Of a stretch of DNA of 64,000 nt, positions 62,853 to 64,000 are shown piece after piece. The first letter of the stretch is position 1; each line of letters starts with the position of its first letter. The DNA comes from CG1-02-35-72 sp045046885 (GTDB lineage: Bacteria; Bacteroidota; Bacteroidia; Flavobacteriales; Flavobacteriaceae). The translations under genes were made by a program, and so were the position numbers. The stretch lies in the NCBI GenBank assembly GCA_045046885.1, contig JASFYX010000009.1:1-64000 (forward strand), read 5' to 3'. Below the pieces are notes generated by a model. That model was not told the DNA's origin and ran no database searches. It saw nothing but the letters and a program-made list of their open reading frames with translations.

Positions 62853-63758
62853 ATGAGTCATAATCACAACCATAATCATCAAATAAGTGGTAATAGCTTA
62901 TTATTTTCTATTTTTTTAAATATACTAATTACCGCAGCGCAAATTGTCGGTGGTTTAATTTCAGGAAGTTTAGCACTTTTATCTGATGCTATTCATAATT
63001 TATCTGATGTTATTTCATTAATAATTAGTTATTTAGCTAATTTATTATCAAATAGAAAGAAGCAAACTTTAGAACAAACATTTGGTTATAAACGCGCCGA
63101 AATAATAGCTGCTTTTATCAATAGTGGCACCTTAATAATAATTGCAATTTTTTTAGCTATAGAAGCGATTAAAAACCTTTTTGAAACGCACGAAATTAAA
63201 AGTGATATCGTTATTTGGCTGGCTTTGTTAGGTATCTTAGCAAATGGTTTAAGCGTTGTGTTAATAAAGAAAGATGCTTCGCATAATCTAAATATGAAAT
63301 CGGCTTATTTACATCTCTTAACAGATATGTTGACTTCTGTAGCTGTTTTTGTTGGTGGTTTGTTGATGAAATTTTATCAAATTTATTGGATTGATGCTGT
63401 TCTTACATTAGTAATTTCAATTTATTTAATGATAATTAGTTGGAAAATATTAGTGGACTCTCTTCAAATATTAATGCTTTTTGCACCAAAAGGACTTGTT
63501 ATTAAAGATATAGAAAAAGAAATTATCAACTTAAAAGAGGTTAAAAATATCCACCATGTTCATGTATGGCAACTAAACGAATACGATTGTCATTTTGAAG
63601 CACATATTGAATTTAAAAAAGATGTAAATCTTTCGGAATTTGATAAAGTTTGTGAAGAAATAGAAAAAATACTAAAAGAAAAATTCAATATAAATCACTC
63701 TAATTTACAACCAGAATTTTTTAGAAATGACGAAAAAAAGTTTATCATTCAAGATTAA
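62853..63758 (+). CDS. Cation diffusion facilitator (CDF) zinc/cobalt/cadmium exporter
   Basis: This 301-residue transporter has a His-rich N-terminus (MSHNHNHNHQ), six membrane helices and a C-terminal cytoplasmic ferredoxin-like domain (about 210-295, VKNIHHVHVWQLNEYDCHFE). The metal site in helix 2 is SDAIHNLSDV, and helix 5 has HLLTDMLTSV. These match the CzcD/ZitB group, which exports Zn2+, Co2+ or Cd2+ in exchange for protons. It is 11 bp after rpiB and 6 bp before the acetyltransferase, so one transcript is likely. Confidence 0.94.
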   Translation: MSHNHNHNHQISGNSLLFSIFLNILITAAQIVGGLISGSLALLSDAIHNLSDVISLIISYLANLLSNRKKQTLEQTFGYKRAEIIAAFINSGTLIIIAIFLAIEAIKNLFETHEIKSDIVIWLALLGILANGLSVVLIKKDASHNLNMKSAYLHLLTDMLTSVAVFVGGLLMKFYQIYWIDAVLTLVISIYLMIISWKILVDSLQILMLFAPKGLVIKDIEKEIINLKEVKNIHHVHVWQLNEYDCHFEAHIEFKKDVNLSEFDKVCEEIEKILKEKFNINHSNLQPEFFRNDEKKFIIQD

Positions 63759-63764
63759 AATAAA

Positions 63765-64000
63765 ATGTGGTATTTAAAATCATTTGACACGCTTACAAAC
63801 GCACAACTATATCAAATTTTAAGATTACGATCAGAAATTTTTGTGGTAGAGCAAGATTGTGTTTATCAAGATATGGACGATAAAGATAAAACAGCTTTGC
63901 ATTTTTTTAAAGAAGAGGTACAACAAATAGTGGCTTATACACGTCTTTTTAAACCAGGCGATTATTATAAAGAAGCGTCTATTGGGCGTGTAGTAGTGAA
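63765..64000 (+). CDS. GNAT acetyltransferase, ElaA-like, partial
   Basis: The frame starts with ATG (MWYLKSFDTLTNAQLYQILR) and runs off the window after 78 codons. SEIFVVEQDCVYQDMDDKD and AYTRLFKPGDYYKEASIGRV are characteristic of the ElaA subgroup of GNAT N-acetyltransferases, which use acetyl-CoA. The acetyl-CoA-binding loop lies beyond the edge. It is the last gene of the rpiB-CDF transcript, with a gap of 6 bp. Confidence 0.85.
   Translation, partial: MWYLKSFDTLTNAQLYQILRLRSEIFVVEQDCVYQDMDDKDKTALHFFKEEVQQIVAYTRLFKPGDYYKEASIGRVVV

Noticed and set aside
1..64000. CRISPR array, tRNA, rRNA, prophage or insertion sequence
   Set aside because: No regularly spaced direct repeats, cloverleaf-capable CCA-ended segments, integrase or transposase-like ORFs were seen.

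Overview
The window looks like a chromosomal segment of a Flavobacteriaceae-type Bacteroidota. Base composition is strongly AT-rich. Start regions lack clear Shine-Dalgarno sequences, and TAnnTTTG-type -7 boxes of the Bacteroidota kind can be seen. Several products are lineage hallmarks: PorZ of the type IX secretion system next to recO, a DUF5777 barrel, a DUF4175 protein, a DUF6909 protein, TonB-dependent transport and a lone tatA. I see no rRNA, tRNA, CRISPR array, transposase or phage gene. Genus cannot be fixed from the sequence alone.

Layout. 1-1204 holds the N-terminal part of a secreted surface protein. 1416-3139 is a translationally coupled OmpR-type two-component pair. 3132-6958 holds a MurG-like glycosyltransferase, purD and a WcaJ-type priming transferase. 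7228-20714 is a polysaccharide locus. Its plus-strand half carries an acyltransferase, a radical SAM/SPASM protein and a GT4 enzyme. Its minus-strand half is an overlapping seven-gene run, wecB-wecC-GT-wzy-wzx-GT-wzy/waaL, preceded by a Wzz-like protein. Together these genes could prime, build (probably with ManNAcA), flip and polymerise a surface glycan. 20725-24515 carries DUF6909, a CtpA-type protease and rnpA.

24689-32421 is the most interesting region. A pentahaem lipoprotein built by an exact 270-codon tandem duplication converges on a seven-gene minus-strand operon: haem lipoprotein, DUF5777 barrel, tiny twin-arginine protein, NrfC-like Fe-S protein, NrfD-like quinol dehydrogenase subunit, anchored periplasmic protein and cytochrome c. 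No molybdopterin or other obvious catalytic subunit is present. Both transcription units carry the same TGAT-N4-ATCA palindrome at the same distance upstream of a -7-like box, which suggests one Crp/Fnr-type regulator. The two units also share a haem domain. I read this as an uncharacterised cell-surface-directed electron-transfer module.

32655-43700 is mostly housekeeping and catabolic: an amidinohydrolase with an AdiC-like antiporter, a Rieske oxygenase, a glutaryl-CoA-type dehydrogenase, a haem-type TonB receptor, recO, porZ, CYTH and DoxX proteins. At 43869-47130 mnmG is flanked by two near-perfect parS sites, so the window is probably in the origin-proximal domain. 47127-53640 has ybeY, DUF4175, and a NarL/NarX-type pair behind duplicated 7-TM proteins. 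54008-64000 has gltX (with an in-frame palindromic repeat insertion), an MFS transporter, a frameshifted DJ-1/PfpI gene, an SPFH protein, tatA, a frameshifted DUF2807 gene, rnr, a very AT-rich 0.8-kb gap, rpiB, a CDF transporter and the start of an ElaA-like acetyltransferase.
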